Below, piece by piece: positions 1 to 8,359 of a stretch of DNA of 18,701 nucleotides. How positions within the stretch are numbered: position 1 is the stretch's first letter; each line of letters opens with the position of its first letter. Location: contig CALNAU010000033.1 of NCBI GenBank assembly GCA_937874275.1, positions 1 to 18,701 of the forward strand, written 5' to 3'. This stretch comes from an uncultured Clostridia bacterium. GTDB taxonomy: Bacteria > Bacillota > Clostridia > Christensenellales > Aristaeellaceae. The notes beneath the pieces are model-generated. The model was not told where the DNA came from, ran no database searches, and saw only the letters and a program-made list of their open reading frames with translations. Made by a program: the position numbers and the translations under genes.

Positions 1-2
1 TT

Positions 3-758
3 GGCCAGGTGGCGCTGGATTTCTACACCGCCGAGGGCATGCCGGTGGATTTGATCATGCGCGACGACGAGGTGGAGACCGGCACCGCGCTCATCATGGT
101 CAACGAGCGCGAAGGCCAGAATATGATTCTGGTGGTCATCGGCGCCTGCGGGAACATTCAGGATGCAGACATCCGCAAAGCGGAGGAGCAGATACGCGGC
201 GCGGACATCTTGATGCTGCAGCTGGAAATCAACCAGGATGCGCTGGAAAAGATCATCGACATCGCCCACGAGGCGGGTACCCGCATCGTGCTCAACCCCG
301 CCCCGGCCCGGCACCTGTCGCCCGCGTTGCTGGCCAAGGTGGATACCCTGACCCCCAACGAGACCGAGGCGGCGTTGCTCAGCGGCGTGCCCATCAAAAG
401 CTTTGAAGACGCCAAAAAGGCGGCCCGGGTGCTGCTGGGCATGGGCGTGCGCAACCTGGTCATCACCATGGGCAGCATGGGCGCCTACGTGACCGACGGC
501 ACGCGGGAGGAAGTCATTCCCTCCATCAAGGTGGACGCCGTCGACACCACAGGCGCGGGCGATGCCTTCAACGGCGGGCTGATTACCGCGCTGTCGGAGG
601 GCATGGATTTGTTTGACGCCGCGCGCTTTGGCAACGCCACAGGCGCGCTGTCGGTTACCAAGCTTGGCACCGCGCCTGCCATGCCGCACCGGGCGGACAT
701 TGAGGCGCTGTGCGCCAGGGAATACCCAACACTGCGATTCAACACACGGAAGGAGTGA
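3..758 (+). CDS. PfkB-family sugar kinase, ribokinase-like (5' truncated)
   Basis: The reading frame is open from the window edge and enters as G-Q-V-A-L-D-F, so the true start lies upstream; the GTG at 9 is an internal Val codon. The protein is the C-terminal 251 residues of a PfkB carbohydrate kinase, which would phosphorylate a sugar in the cytoplasm using ATP. The ribokinase-type segment NPAPA followed by LTPNETEA sits mid-protein, and the PfkB signature DTTGAGDAFNGG is encoded from 543, with the catalytic Asp in GAGD. These two motifs favour ribokinase over KDG kinase or fructokinase, but the substrate-binding N-terminus is missing, so specificity is uncertain. The stop codon directly abuts the AAGGAG binding site of the next gene, indicating co-transcription. 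Confidence 0.9.
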   Translation, partial: GQVALDFYTAEGMPVDLIMRDDEVETGTALIMVNEREGQNMILVVIGACGNIQDADIRKAEEQIRGADILMLQLEINQDALEKIIDIAHEAGTRIVLNPAPARHLSPALLAKVDTLTPNETEAALLSGVPIKSFEDAKKAARVLLGMGVRNLVITMGSMGAYVTDGTREEVIPSIKVDAVDTTGAGDAFNGGLITALSEGMDLFDAARFGNATGALSVTKLGTAPAMPHRADIEALCAREYPTLRFNTRKE

Positions 759-763
759 ACGAT

Positions 764-1708
764 ATGAGCTATCAACCGGCTGACCGGGACACCATGTATT
801 TCATCGGGGTGACGACGGGCAAGTCATCCATCATGCAGGTGTTTCCCAAGTGGATGCAGGCCATGGATGTGGACCTGCAAATCAAGGGCATCGACCTGCC
901 CATCCACGCCGACCCCGAGGTATACCGCGAGGTGGTGACCTTCATCAAGAACGACCCCAAATCCAAGGGGGCGCTGGTAACCACCCACAAGATAGACCTG
1001 TACGAAGCGGCCAAGGATATCTTTGATTACCTGGATCCCTACGCGCAGGATTTCTCCGAGCTGTCCTCCATCTCCAAGTCGGAGGACGGCAAGCAGCTGC
1101 GCGGCCACGCCAAGGACCCCATCACCTGCGGCATGGCGATGGAGGAGTTTATCCCCGAAAACTATTGGCGGGATAACCCCCAGGCCGAGGTGATGATCAT
1201 GGGCGCCGGCGGCAGCGCGATTTCCATGTGCGCGTATTTCCTGCGCAAGGAGTTTATCGGCAATCAGCCCCGGCGCATCGTGGTGACCAACCGCAGCCAG
1301 CCCCGGCTGGACGCCCTGCGGGAAATCTGCGAGAAGCTCAACCCCGGCACGGTGGAGATGGCCTACCACGTGACGCCCAACCCCGGCGACAACGACCGCG
1401 TGCTGGCCGGCATGGCCGAAGGCTCGCTGGTGGTCAATGCCACGGGCCTGGGCAAGGACAGGCCGGGCTCGCCCATCGGCGATGAGGCGCTGTTCCCCAT
1501 GCGGGCGATGGTGTGGGAAATCAACTACCGCGGCGAGCTGGACTTCATGCACCAGGCGCTGCGCCAGCAGGACGAGCGCCAGCTGAAGGTCTACGACGGC
1601 TGGATGTACTTCATCTACGGGTGGACCCAGGTGATTGCAGACGTCATCCACCAGCCCATCCGCGGAGAGCTGCTCTACCGCCTCAGCGACATCGCGTCCG
1701 GCAAATAA
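764..1708 (+). CDS. shikimate dehydrogenase (AroE)-like NADP-dependent oxidoreductase
   Basis: A 314-residue cytoplasmic protein with the AroE two-domain layout: an N-terminal substrate domain and a C-terminal Rossmann domain. The start ATG 764 follows AAGGAG at 750-755; an in-frame ATG at 710 lies inside the kinase gene and lacks a site. By eye the catalytic Lys/Asp pair of shikimate dehydrogenase is kept as K76 (VTTHK) and D118 (HAKDP). The dinucleotide loop is GAGGSA (147-152), and TNRS (175-178) resembles the NADP-selecting NRT/S motif. The usual GAVNT and GxNTDG substrate motifs are altered (SSIS, GHAKDP), and the protein is about 40 residues longer than typical AroE. With no aromatic-pathway genes nearby, a role on another polyhydroxylated substrate in sugar catabolism is more likely than shikimate synthesis; the real substrate is unknown. 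Confidence 0.85.
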   Translation: MSYQPADRDTMYFIGVTTGKSSIMQVFPKWMQAMDVDLQIKGIDLPIHADPEVYREVVTFIKNDPKSKGALVTTHKIDLYEAAKDIFDYLDPYAQDFSELSSISKSEDGKQLRGHAKDPITCGMAMEEFIPENYWRDNPQAEVMIMGAGGSAISMCAYFLRKEFIGNQPRRIVVTNRSQPRLDALREICEKLNPGTVEMAYHVTPNPGDNDRVLAGMAEGSLVVNATGLGKDRPGSPIGDEALFPMRAMVWEINYRGELDFMHQALRQQDERQLKVYDGWMYFIYGWTQVIADVIHQPIRGELLYRLSDIASGK

Positions 1709-1721
1709 GGAGGAAACACAA

Positions 1722-2324
1722 GTGAAGGATTTTAACCCAAGCACCGCGCCCATGGACTTTGAAAAGGGCTTTGTGATTGATTTTGACCTGCATACCGGCA
1801 TGTCCGCCATGCGGGATACCGGCAAGCGTCACCTCAGCCAAATGAAGGGCATGTACCACGATGACGCGGCCTTTGAAAAGGCGGTTGCCAATGGCGACCC
1901 GATGGTGTACGAGTTCCACGGCCTGCCCGTGCCCGAAACCGCGGGCGACCTGGCCTTTGGGTGCAGCATCGTGTATCCCGGCAAGGTGGGCGACGAGTAT
2001 TACATGACCAAGGGGCACTTCCACACCATCATGGATACGGCGGAAGTGTACTACTGCCTGCGGGGCAAGGGCTACATGCTGATGGAAAACCCGGAGGGCG
2101 ACTGGCGCGCCCTGGCGCTGGAGGCCGGCAAGGCCGTCTATGTGCCCAAGCGCTACGCGCACCGCAGCATCAACGTGGGCAGCGATGAGCCGCTCATCAC
2201 ATTCTTCGTGTTCCGTGCGGACGCCGGGCACGACTACGGTACCATCGAGCAGAAGGGCTATCGCAAGCTGATGGTGGAGCGGGACGGACAGCCCGCCATC
2301 ATCGACAACCCGAAATGGAAGTGA
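1722..2324 (+). CDS. cupin-type glucose-6-phosphate isomerase (archaeal-type GPI family)
   Basis: A 200-residue single-domain cupin. The start is GTG 1722, preceded by an AAGGAGG site that overlaps the previous stop; a longer reading from 1635 would lie inside the previous gene. The metal-binding cupin motif is clear: GHFHTIMDTAEVYYCLRG supplies two His and one Glu, and a later AHR supplies the third His. The stretches VYVPKRYAHR and ADAGHDYGTI closely resemble the Pyrococcus-type phosphoglucose isomerase, which interconverts glucose-6-P and fructose-6-P with a bound divalent metal. In this operon it may isomerise an alternative aldose/ketose phosphate or free sugar. Family assignment is firm; the physiological substrate is inferred only. 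Confidence 0.88.
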   Translation: MKDFNPSTAPMDFEKGFVIDFDLHTGMSAMRDTGKRHLSQMKGMYHDDAAFEKAVANGDPMVYEFHGLPVPETAGDLAFGCSIVYPGKVGDEYYMTKGHFHTIMDTAEVYYCLRGKGYMLMENPEGDWRALALEAGKAVYVPKRYAHRSINVGSDEPLITFFVFRADAGHDYGTIEQKGYRKLMVERDGQPAIIDNPKWK

Positions 2325-2328
2325 GCGC

Positions 2329-3282
2329 ATGAAGATTTTGGTGACGCCCACTTCCTTTGACAAGCCGGTTAACGCGCAGGCCCGCGCCCTGCTGGAAGGC
2401 TACGCGGACGAGGTGGTCTATAACGACCTGCGCATCCCCCTGCAGGGGGAGGATTTGCTCACCCGCCTGGAGGGCGTGGATGGCTATGTGGCGGGCCTTG
2501 ACTACATCACCGCCGAGGTGGTGGAGCGCATGCCCGATACCCTGAAGGTGATTTCCCGCTACGGCGCGGGCGTGGACCGGGTCGACCTGGCGGCCTGCAA
2601 GCGGCGCGGCATCGTGGTGACCAATACCCCCGGCGCCAATGCCACGGCGGTGTGCGAGCTGGCCTTTGGCCTGATGCTGGCCGCTGCCCGCAACATCCCG
2701 GCGCTGCACGCCGCGGTGGAAAAGGGCGAGTGGCCGCGCAGCGACGGCATGGAGCTGGCCGGCAAGAAGCTGGGTATTGTGGGGCTGGGGGCCATCGGCA
2801 AAAAGCTGGCGCTGCGGGCCAAGGCGTTTGAGATGCAGGTGCAGGCCTATGACCCGTACCTGGATGAGCGCTTCGCGGCCGAACAAGGCATCCGGGCGCT
2901 GACGCTGGACGAGTTGCTGCAAAGCAGCGACGTGGTGTCCCTGCATGTGCCCCTCAACGAGCAGACACGTCACATGATCAACGCGAACCGCATCGAGGCC
3001 ATGCGCGATGGCGCCATCATCATCAACACCGCCCGCGGCGGCCTGATTGACGAGGCGGCGGCGGCGCGCGCCATCCAATCGGGCAAGCTGCGCGGCCTGG
3101 GGCTGGACGCCTTTGAGCAGGAGCCGCTGAAGGATTCGCCGCTGATTGGCCTGCCCCATGTGGTGTTTACGCCTCACACCGGCGCCCACACGGCCGAGGC
3201 CGTGCAGAAGATGGGCATGATGGCGGCCGAGAACGCCATCGCGGTACTCAAGGGCGAGGCATGCCCGTATATCATTGGCTGA
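2329..3282 (+). CDS. D-isomer-specific 2-hydroxyacid dehydrogenase (SerA/GhrB-like)
   Basis: A 317-residue NAD-dependent dehydrogenase that would interconvert a 2-keto acid and a D-2-hydroxy acid in the cytoplasm. The start ATG lies 4 bases after the previous stop, suggesting translational coupling. The nucleotide-binding loop GLGAIG is at 152-157, with D175 (YDPY) at the end of the second strand favouring NAD. The catalytic triad of the family is present: R236 (NTARGG), E265 (FEQEP) and H283 (TPHTG). There is no C-terminal ACT regulatory domain, so a dedicated serine-pathway PGDH is less likely. In this context a hydroxypyruvate/2-ketogluconate-type reductase or another sugar-acid role is plausible. 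Confidence 0.9.
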   Translation: MKILVTPTSFDKPVNAQARALLEGYADEVVYNDLRIPLQGEDLLTRLEGVDGYVAGLDYITAEVVERMPDTLKVISRYGAGVDRVDLAACKRRGIVVTNTPGANATAVCELAFGLMLAAARNIPALHAAVEKGEWPRSDGMELAGKKLGIVGLGAIGKKLALRAKAFEMQVQAYDPYLDERFAAEQGIRALTLDELLQSSDVVSLHVPLNEQTRHMINANRIEAMRDGAIIINTARGGLIDEAAAARAIQSGKLRGLGLDAFEQEPLKDSPLIGLPHVVFTPHTGAHTAEAVQKMGMMAAENAIAVLKGEACPYIIG

Positions 3283-3302
3283 CAGATAGAAAGGAAGCAT
3301 CG

Positions 3303-3947
3303 ATGGATAAGCTGGAGGTACTCAGAAGACTGACTGATTGCGGCGTGATTGCCGTGGTGCGCGCGGAAAACAAGGACGAGGCGATGAAGATAGTGGATGC
3401 CTGCATCGAGGCCGGCATCGTGGGCATCGAGATGACATTCACCGTGCCGGGCGCCGCCGATATCATCAAGGAGCTGGCCGGCAAGTACAAGCCGGAGGAC
3501 ATCCTCATTGGTGCCGGCACCGTGATGGACCCGGAGACTGCCCGCGCGGCGATTCTGGCGGGCGCGCACTTTGTGGTCAGCCCCTGCCTTAACCCTGAAA
3601 CCACCAAGCTGTGCCTGCGCTACCAGGTTGCCAGCATGGCCGGCGCCATGACGGTCAAGGAGGCGGTGGAGTGCATGGAGGCCGGGGCCGACATCATCAA
3701 AATATTCCCCGGCAACCTGTTTGGTCCCAGCATCATTAAGGCCATCCACGGCCCGCTGCCCTATGCCAAGATGATGCCCACCGGCGGCGTCTCCGCCGAG
3801 AACGCGGGCGAGTGGATCAAGGCGGGCGCGGTGGCGGTCGGTGCGGGCGGCGATTTGACCAAGGGCGCCAAGACCGGCGACTATGCCTCCATCGTGACGG
3901 TGGGGCGCAAGATGATTGAAGAGGTTAAAAAGGCCCGGCAGAAATAG
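3303..3947 (+). CDS. eda: 2-dehydro-3-deoxyphosphogluconate / 4-hydroxy-2-oxoglutarate aldolase
   Basis: A 214-residue class I aldolase of the KDPG/KHG family (TIM barrel), which cleaves 2-keto-3-deoxy-6-phosphogluconate to pyruvate and glyceraldehyde-3-phosphate. ATG 3303 follows GAAAGGAAG; an in-frame ATG at 3261 overlaps the previous gene and lacks a site. Family residues are visible: R20 (VVR), E43 (GIEMTF), GAGTV (71-75), the Schiff-base lysine K133 in IIKIFPGN, and the phosphate-loop TGGV (160-163). The length matches the family. It is the most diagnostic enzyme of the locus because it sets the product as pyruvate plus a C3 (or other) aldehyde. The loop after the Schiff-base Lys reads FPGNLFGP rather than the E. 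coli FPAEANGG, so a related 2-keto-3-deoxy acid phosphate is possible. Confidence 0.9.
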   Translation: MDKLEVLRRLTDCGVIAVVRAENKDEAMKIVDACIEAGIVGIEMTFTVPGAADIIKELAGKYKPEDILIGAGTVMDPETARAAILAGAHFVVSPCLNPETTKLCLRYQVASMAGAMTVKEAVECMEAGADIIKIFPGNLFGPSIIKAIHGPLPYAKMMPTGGVSAENAGEWIKAGAVAVGAGGDLTKGAKTGDYASIVTVGRKMIEEVKKARQK

Positions 3948-3981
3948 GTGTCAGGCGAGGACGGCATATCGGGAGGGCGGC

Positions 3982-5505
3982 ATGAAATATATCCTATCCC
4001 ATGACCTGGGCACATCGGGCAACAAGGCGTCGGTGTTTGACCAGGACGGCGCGCTGGTGGACAGCGAGGTGCACAGCTACGGCGCCAGGTATTTTAACGA
4101 AACCTGGGTGGAGCAGGAGCCCGGCGACTGGTGGGACGCGGTGTGCGTATCCACGCAGAAGCTCATCCGGCGCAGCGGCATCAATGCCGCCGATATTGCC
4201 GTGGTCAGCTTCAGCGGCCAGATGCTGGGCTGCCTGTGCGTAGACCGCGATGGCAACCCGCTGCGCAACTCCATCATCTGGGCGGATCACCGCGCCCAAC
4301 CGCAAACCGATGCCCTGCTGGAGAAGATGCCCATGGCCGAGCAATACCAGATTACCGGCCATCGGGGCGCCGCGTCCTACGGGCTGCAAAAGCTGATGTG
4401 GGTACGGGACAACCAGCCCGACATCTATCAAAATACCCATAAGGCGCTCAACGCCAAGGACTATATCCTCTACAAGCTGACCGGCGTGTTTATGACCGAG
4501 CCCACGGACGCCAGCAGCTTTGGCTGCATGGACCTGCGTACCAACCGCTGGTCGGACAAAATTGTGCAGGCCTCCGGCGTAGATGAGCGCAAGCTGCCCG
4601 ACATCATGCCCTCTACGCATGTAGCCGGCTACGTTACCCGCGAGGCCGCGCAGGCCACCGGCCTCAAGGCCGACACCCCCGTGGTGCTGGGGGGCGGCGA
4701 TGGCGTGTGCGCCAATGTGGGGGCCGGGTCGGTCAAGCCGGGCAAGACATATTGCTCACTGGGCAGCTCCTCCTGGGTGGCCACCACCAGCGAGCAGCCC
4801 GTGCTGGACGAGCACATGCGCACCATGTGCTGGCCGCACATCGTGCCGGGCTACTACTCGCCCAACGGCACCATGCAGACCGGCGGCGGTGCCTACAACT
4901 GGCTCAAAACCAATGTCTGCAAGTGGGAGACACAGGAGGCGGCCGCCCACCATATCAGCCCCTACCAGCTGATCAATCAGGAGATTGAGGGCAGCGCCCC
5001 CGGCGCCAACGGCGTGCTGTTTTTGCCCTACCTGTTGGGCGAGCGCGCGCCGCGGTGGGACCCGCTGGCCCGGGCAGCCTTCCTGGGCGTCAAAATGGAA
5101 AACACCCGCGGCGACCTGCTGCGCAGCGTGCTGGAAGGCATCACCATGAACCTGGCGCTTATTTTGCGTATCCTGCAAAAGCATACCCCCATTGAGGAGG
5201 TGCTGGTCATCGGCGGCGGGGCCAAGGGCACGGTGTGGGCGCAAATCATCGCGGACATTTTTGGCGTTCCGGCCCAGGTGCCCCGCGTGCTGGAGGAGGC
5301 GACCTCCATGGGCGCCGCCATCACCGGCGGCGTGGGCGTAGGGCTGTTCAAGGATTTTGGCATTGTGGACCAGATGATTCACATTAACCAGACCTATCAG
5401 CCCAGGCCTGAGCACAGAAAGCTGTACGACCGGTCGATGCGGCTGTTTGACCAGGCGTATCACGCGCTGGGGGACCTGCATCTGGCCATGGCGGAGAAGG
5501 AGTAA
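3982..5505 (+). CDS. FGGY-family carbohydrate kinase, xylulokinase-like
   Basis: A 507-residue two-domain FGGY kinase, which phosphorylates a (keto)sugar with ATP. ATG 3982 follows GGGAGG at 3971-3976; an in-frame ATG at 3916 lies inside the aldolase gene. The N-terminal phosphate motif DLGTSGNK starts at D8, SGQM is at 78-81, IIWADHRA at 98-105, and the catalytic base is D240 in GGGDG. The C-terminal ADP-binding segment VIGGGAKG is followed by the conserved MGAAITGG stretch. Sequence feel and length fit the XylB branch, but FGGY substrate specificity cannot be read from motifs. It is the first of three FGGY kinases in this window and lies 34 bases after the aldolase gene. Confidence 0.9.
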   Translation: MKYILSHDLGTSGNKASVFDQDGALVDSEVHSYGARYFNETWVEQEPGDWWDAVCVSTQKLIRRSGINAADIAVVSFSGQMLGCLCVDRDGNPLRNSIIWADHRAQPQTDALLEKMPMAEQYQITGHRGAASYGLQKLMWVRDNQPDIYQNTHKALNAKDYILYKLTGVFMTEPTDASSFGCMDLRTNRWSDKIVQASGVDERKLPDIMPSTHVAGYVTREAAQATGLKADTPVVLGGGDGVCANVGAGSVKPGKTYCSLGSSSWVATTSEQPVLDEHMRTMCWPHIVPGYYSPNGTMQTGGGAYNWLKTNVCKWETQEAAAHHISPYQLINQEIEGSAPGANGVLFLPYLLGERAPRWDPLARAAFLGVKMENTRGDLLRSVLEGITMNLALILRILQKHTPIEEVLVIGGGAKGTVWAQIIADIFGVPAQVPRVLEEATSMGAAITGGVGVGLFKDFGIVDQMIHINQTYQPRPEHRKLYDRSMRLFDQAYHALGDLHLAMAEKE

Positions 5506-5546
5506 CCTTCCATCCCCGGCAGCCGGACCGCGCGGCGGAGGACACA

Positions 5547-6974
5547 TTGCGCGTACTATCATTGGAGACAAGCACCAGTTCAGCCAAGGCGCTGGTGTAT
5601 GACGATGCCCTGGGCGTGGTGGCCACCGCGGCCGAGCCCTTTGGGGCGGACATTGCCCACCCTGGACAGCAGGACGCGGCCGGCGTGCATGCGGCGCTGC
5701 TGCGGGTGGGCAGCCGTGTAGCCCGGGGCCAGCAGATTGATGCCATCGGGCTGTGTTCCACCTGGCACTCCATGTGCGTGTGCGACGATGCCTTCACACC
5801 CGTCACCCCGGTATATACCTGGGAATATGCCCAGGCCGCCCCGCTGAGCGCCCGCATGCGGCAGGATGTCGGGCTGACCGAGCGGCTGTACCGCGCCACC
5901 GGCTGCATGCCCAACATCACCTACCCCCGGCAAACTCTGCTGTACCTGCGTGAGCAGGGGCTGACGCTGGAGAACCGGCGCCTCATCAGCCAGGGGGCGT
6001 ATAGTTTTTTTCGGATGACTGGGCGCTATCAGGAGACAGTCAACACCCAGTCGGGCGGCGGTTTTATTGAACTGGCAACACAGCGCTACGACCCGCATGT
6101 GCTGGCGCTGCTGGGCATTGGGCAATCCCAACTGGGGGAATTGGTGACCTATCGGGACGCCGCCCCGCTGACCGAGCAGGACGCGAGCGCCCTGGGGCTG
6201 CCGCCCGGTATCCCCGTGGTACCCGCGCATGCCGATGGCGGGCTTAACCAGATTGGCTCCGGCTGTGCCATGCCTGGGCACATGACGCTGTCGGTAGGCA
6301 CCAGCGCCGCCATGCGCCTGACCGCGCAGCAGCCGGTGTTGGCGCCACATCATGAGACCTGGTGCTATTGCGGGGCCGAGGGCTTTATCGCGGGGGCCGC
6401 GGTGGCCGGGGCCGGCAACTGCGTCAATTGGTTCAGGGAGGAGATGCTGAGCGGGCACCTGAGCTTTGAGGACCTGGAGTGGCCGGAGGATGCCCCGCCC
6501 CGGGAAGCCCCGCCCGTTTTTTTGCCCTTCCTGTATGGCGAGCGCTGTCCCGGCTGGCGGGATGACCGCCTGGCGGGCTTTGTGGAGGTCAGCGGGCGGC
6601 ATGGCCCGAGGGACCTGTATCTGGCGCTGCGCATGGGCATTTTGTTCAACATGCTGCAGTGCTATGGGCCACTGACGGATATGCTGGGGCAGCCCAAGGA
6701 GATCCTGGTGTCCGGCGGCATCCTCAACGCCCCCCGGTGGTGCCAGATGCTGGCCGATATCCTGAATCACCCGGTGCGATTGGCGCGCACCCATGATGCC
6801 TCGCTCATGGGCGCCGCGGTGCTGGCGCTGCACGCGGCGGGCGCCTGCGCGGACATCAGCGCCTTCCGCGGTGAAGATGAAGAGGGCATCGATGTGCTGC
6901 CCGTCGCTGAGAACGTGCTTTGGTACCGGGCGCAGTACGACCGTTATTTGGATTGGTATGCCAGGGCGCAGTGA
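5547..6974 (+). CDS. FGGY-family carbohydrate kinase, gluconokinase-like
   Basis: A 475-residue FGGY kinase starting at TTG 5547, placed by a CGGAGGA site 6-7 bases upstream. Segments around STWHSM (71-76), the catalytic D230 (HADGG), SVGTSAAMR (249-257) and the following CYCGAEG-FIAGAAVAGAG-NWFREE order resemble Bacillus-type FGGY gluconokinase (GntK), so a sugar acid is a reasonable substrate guess. Odd point: the N-terminal phosphate motif, usually D-x-G-T, reads LETSTSSAK, with Glu7 for Asp and Ser for Gly. The C-terminal ADP-binding VSGGIL and MGAAVLAL stretches are intact and there is no frameshift, so the gene looks functional. It follows the previous kinase by 41 bases. Confidence 0.85.
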   Translation: MRVLSLETSTSSAKALVYDDALGVVATAAEPFGADIAHPGQQDAAGVHAALLRVGSRVARGQQIDAIGLCSTWHSMCVCDDAFTPVTPVYTWEYAQAAPLSARMRQDVGLTERLYRATGCMPNITYPRQTLLYLREQGLTLENRRLISQGAYSFFRMTGRYQETVNTQSGGGFIELATQRYDPHVLALLGIGQSQLGELVTYRDAAPLTEQDASALGLPPGIPVVPAHADGGLNQIGSGCAMPGHMTLSVGTSAAMRLTAQQPVLAPHHETWCYCGAEGFIAGAAVAGAGNCVNWFREEMLSGHLSFEDLEWPEDAPPREAPPVFLPFLYGERCPGWRDDRLAGFVEVSGRHGPRDLYLALRMGILFNMLQCYGPLTDMLGQPKEILVSGGILNAPRWCQMLADILNHPVRLARTHDASLMGAAVLALHAAGACADISAFRGEDEEGIDVLPVAENVLWYRAQYDRYLDWYARAQ

Positions 6975-7003
6975 TGCGGCCTGATGCGTAAGGAGGCAAC
7001 CTC

Positions 7004-8344
7004 ATGAAAGCAAAGCTATTGCCCGTACAAATCAGGGAAACCAACGCCCAGGAACAGGACGCGTTTGCGGCGCAGCTGCGCCGGCTGGCGGAGATGTATA
7101 AGGACCAGGCGGAGCTGCTGCCCGTGCAGATGCTGGACAGCCTGGATACAAAGGGTGCGGACGCCCTGCTGTTTCCGCAGTTGGTGGGTGCGGTGTTCGG
7201 CCACGAGCGGGATTTGGCCGGGCTGACGGTGCCTGTTCTGGTGCTCACCAGCGGCTTTGGCACGGTGGAGATGTGGGACTGGGAGATTGTCGCCTACCTG
7301 CGCGAGCGGCTGGGGCTGCAGGTGCTGTCGCCCTATAACGAGGAGATGGCGCGCGTCATCATGCGCGCGCTGGCGGCCAGGCGGGATATGCGCGCGGGCG
7401 CCAAGTTCCTCATGTTTCAGGATACGCCGGGCGACGGCATGCAGGCCAATATTTTCAAGCGCTTCTACTGGTGGGAGCAGGAGGCGACCCGCCAGATTGA
7501 GCAGGCCTTTGGTGTGCGCATTGTGTACCGCAGCTGGAAGGGGGTCAACGAGGCCGCGCAGCAAATCCCGGATGACGAGGCCGAGGCCCTGTGGCGCCAG
7601 CGCGAGGTGCCCACCGAGGGGCTGCTGCTCCGGGACATCCTGCAGGCCGTCAAGGTGTATATGGCGGTGCGGCGCGTGATGGATGAGGTGGGTGATGTGG
7701 TGGGCGTGGGCAGCAACTGCCTCAACGAATCCTTCCACTCCCTGACCACGCCCTGCCTGGCGTGGGACTGGCTGTATGAGCATGACCACGTCATCTGGGC
7801 CTGCGAGGGCGACACCGTGACGCTGATCAGCAAGTACCTGTTCTACTCAGCGCTGCGGCGGCCCATGATGATGACCAACATCTACCCGTTCCTGATGGGC
7901 ATGGCGGCGCTCAAGCACGAGAAGATTGAGGAATTCCCCCAGGTGGAGGACCCGGACCGCCACGCCCTGGGCGTGCACTGCGGGTACTTTGGCCTGGCGC
8001 CGCGCTCGTTCTGTACGCAGTGGATGCTGCGCCCCCGGGTGCTGGAAATTGTAAACCCGAACGCCGTCGTCATTGACTGCCGCATGAAGGAAGGGCCGGT
8101 CACGCTGGCCAAGCTGCACGCGGACATGAAAAAACTGACGGTCGTGCGGGCCGTCATCGAGGGCTATGTGCAGTATGAGGGGTCGGACTGCCGCAACGGC
8201 GCGCTGCTGCGCTATACGCATGACAGCGGGCACGGCGTGATGGAAAGCCTGTCCTCCCACCACCAGATTATCATCCAGGGCGAGGTGGCCCCGCTGCTCA
8301 CACAGGTGGCCCGGGTCTATGGCTTTGAGGTGGAGCTGCTGTAA
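7004..8344 (+). CDS. L-fucose isomerase-like protein (FucI/AraA-type fold)
   Basis: A 446-residue cytoplasmic protein with a strong site (AAGGAGG at 6988-6994) and ATG 7004. The layout fits the L-fucose/arabinose isomerase-like family: an N-terminal Rossmann-like region (VLTSGFGTVEMWDWE), a central part with ACEGD (266-270), and a C-terminal beta domain containing GPVTLAKL and HHQIIIQGE. These enzymes interconvert aldoses and ketoses using a divalent metal bound by Glu, Asp and His. By eye E268 and H419/H420 are kept, but the position 24 residues after the Glu, where E. coli FucI has its ligand Asp (337/361 spacing), is Asn292. The protein may therefore have altered activity. It is the last gene of the left operon and converges on the deoR gene 15 bases later. 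Confidence 0.8.
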   Translation: MKAKLLPVQIRETNAQEQDAFAAQLRRLAEMYKDQAELLPVQMLDSLDTKGADALLFPQLVGAVFGHERDLAGLTVPVLVLTSGFGTVEMWDWEIVAYLRERLGLQVLSPYNEEMARVIMRALAARRDMRAGAKFLMFQDTPGDGMQANIFKRFYWWEQEATRQIEQAFGVRIVYRSWKGVNEAAQQIPDDEAEALWRQREVPTEGLLLRDILQAVKVYMAVRRVMDEVGDVVGVGSNCLNESFHSLTTPCLAWDWLYEHDHVIWACEGDTVTLISKYLFYSALRRPMMMTNIYPFLMGMAALKHEKIEEFPQVEDPDRHALGVHCGYFGLAPRSFCTQWMLRPRVLEIVNPNAVVIDCRMKEGPVTLAKLHADMKKLTVVRAVIEGYVQYEGSDCRNGALLRYTHDSGHGVMESLSSHHQIIIQGEVAPLLTQVARVYGFEVELL

Positions 8345-8359
8345 TCAACAGCCCCGCGA

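Noticed and set aside
824..1825. A 333-codon minus-strand open frame opposite the AroE-like gene
   Set aside because: Low-complexity His/Val/Gly/Leu composition, no recognisable motif and full overlap with a conserved gene on the other strand.
8345..8359. Bidirectional terminator between the isomerase-like gene and deoR
   Set aside because: The 15-base gap is too short and holds only a small GCTG/CAGC pairing, without a T-run.
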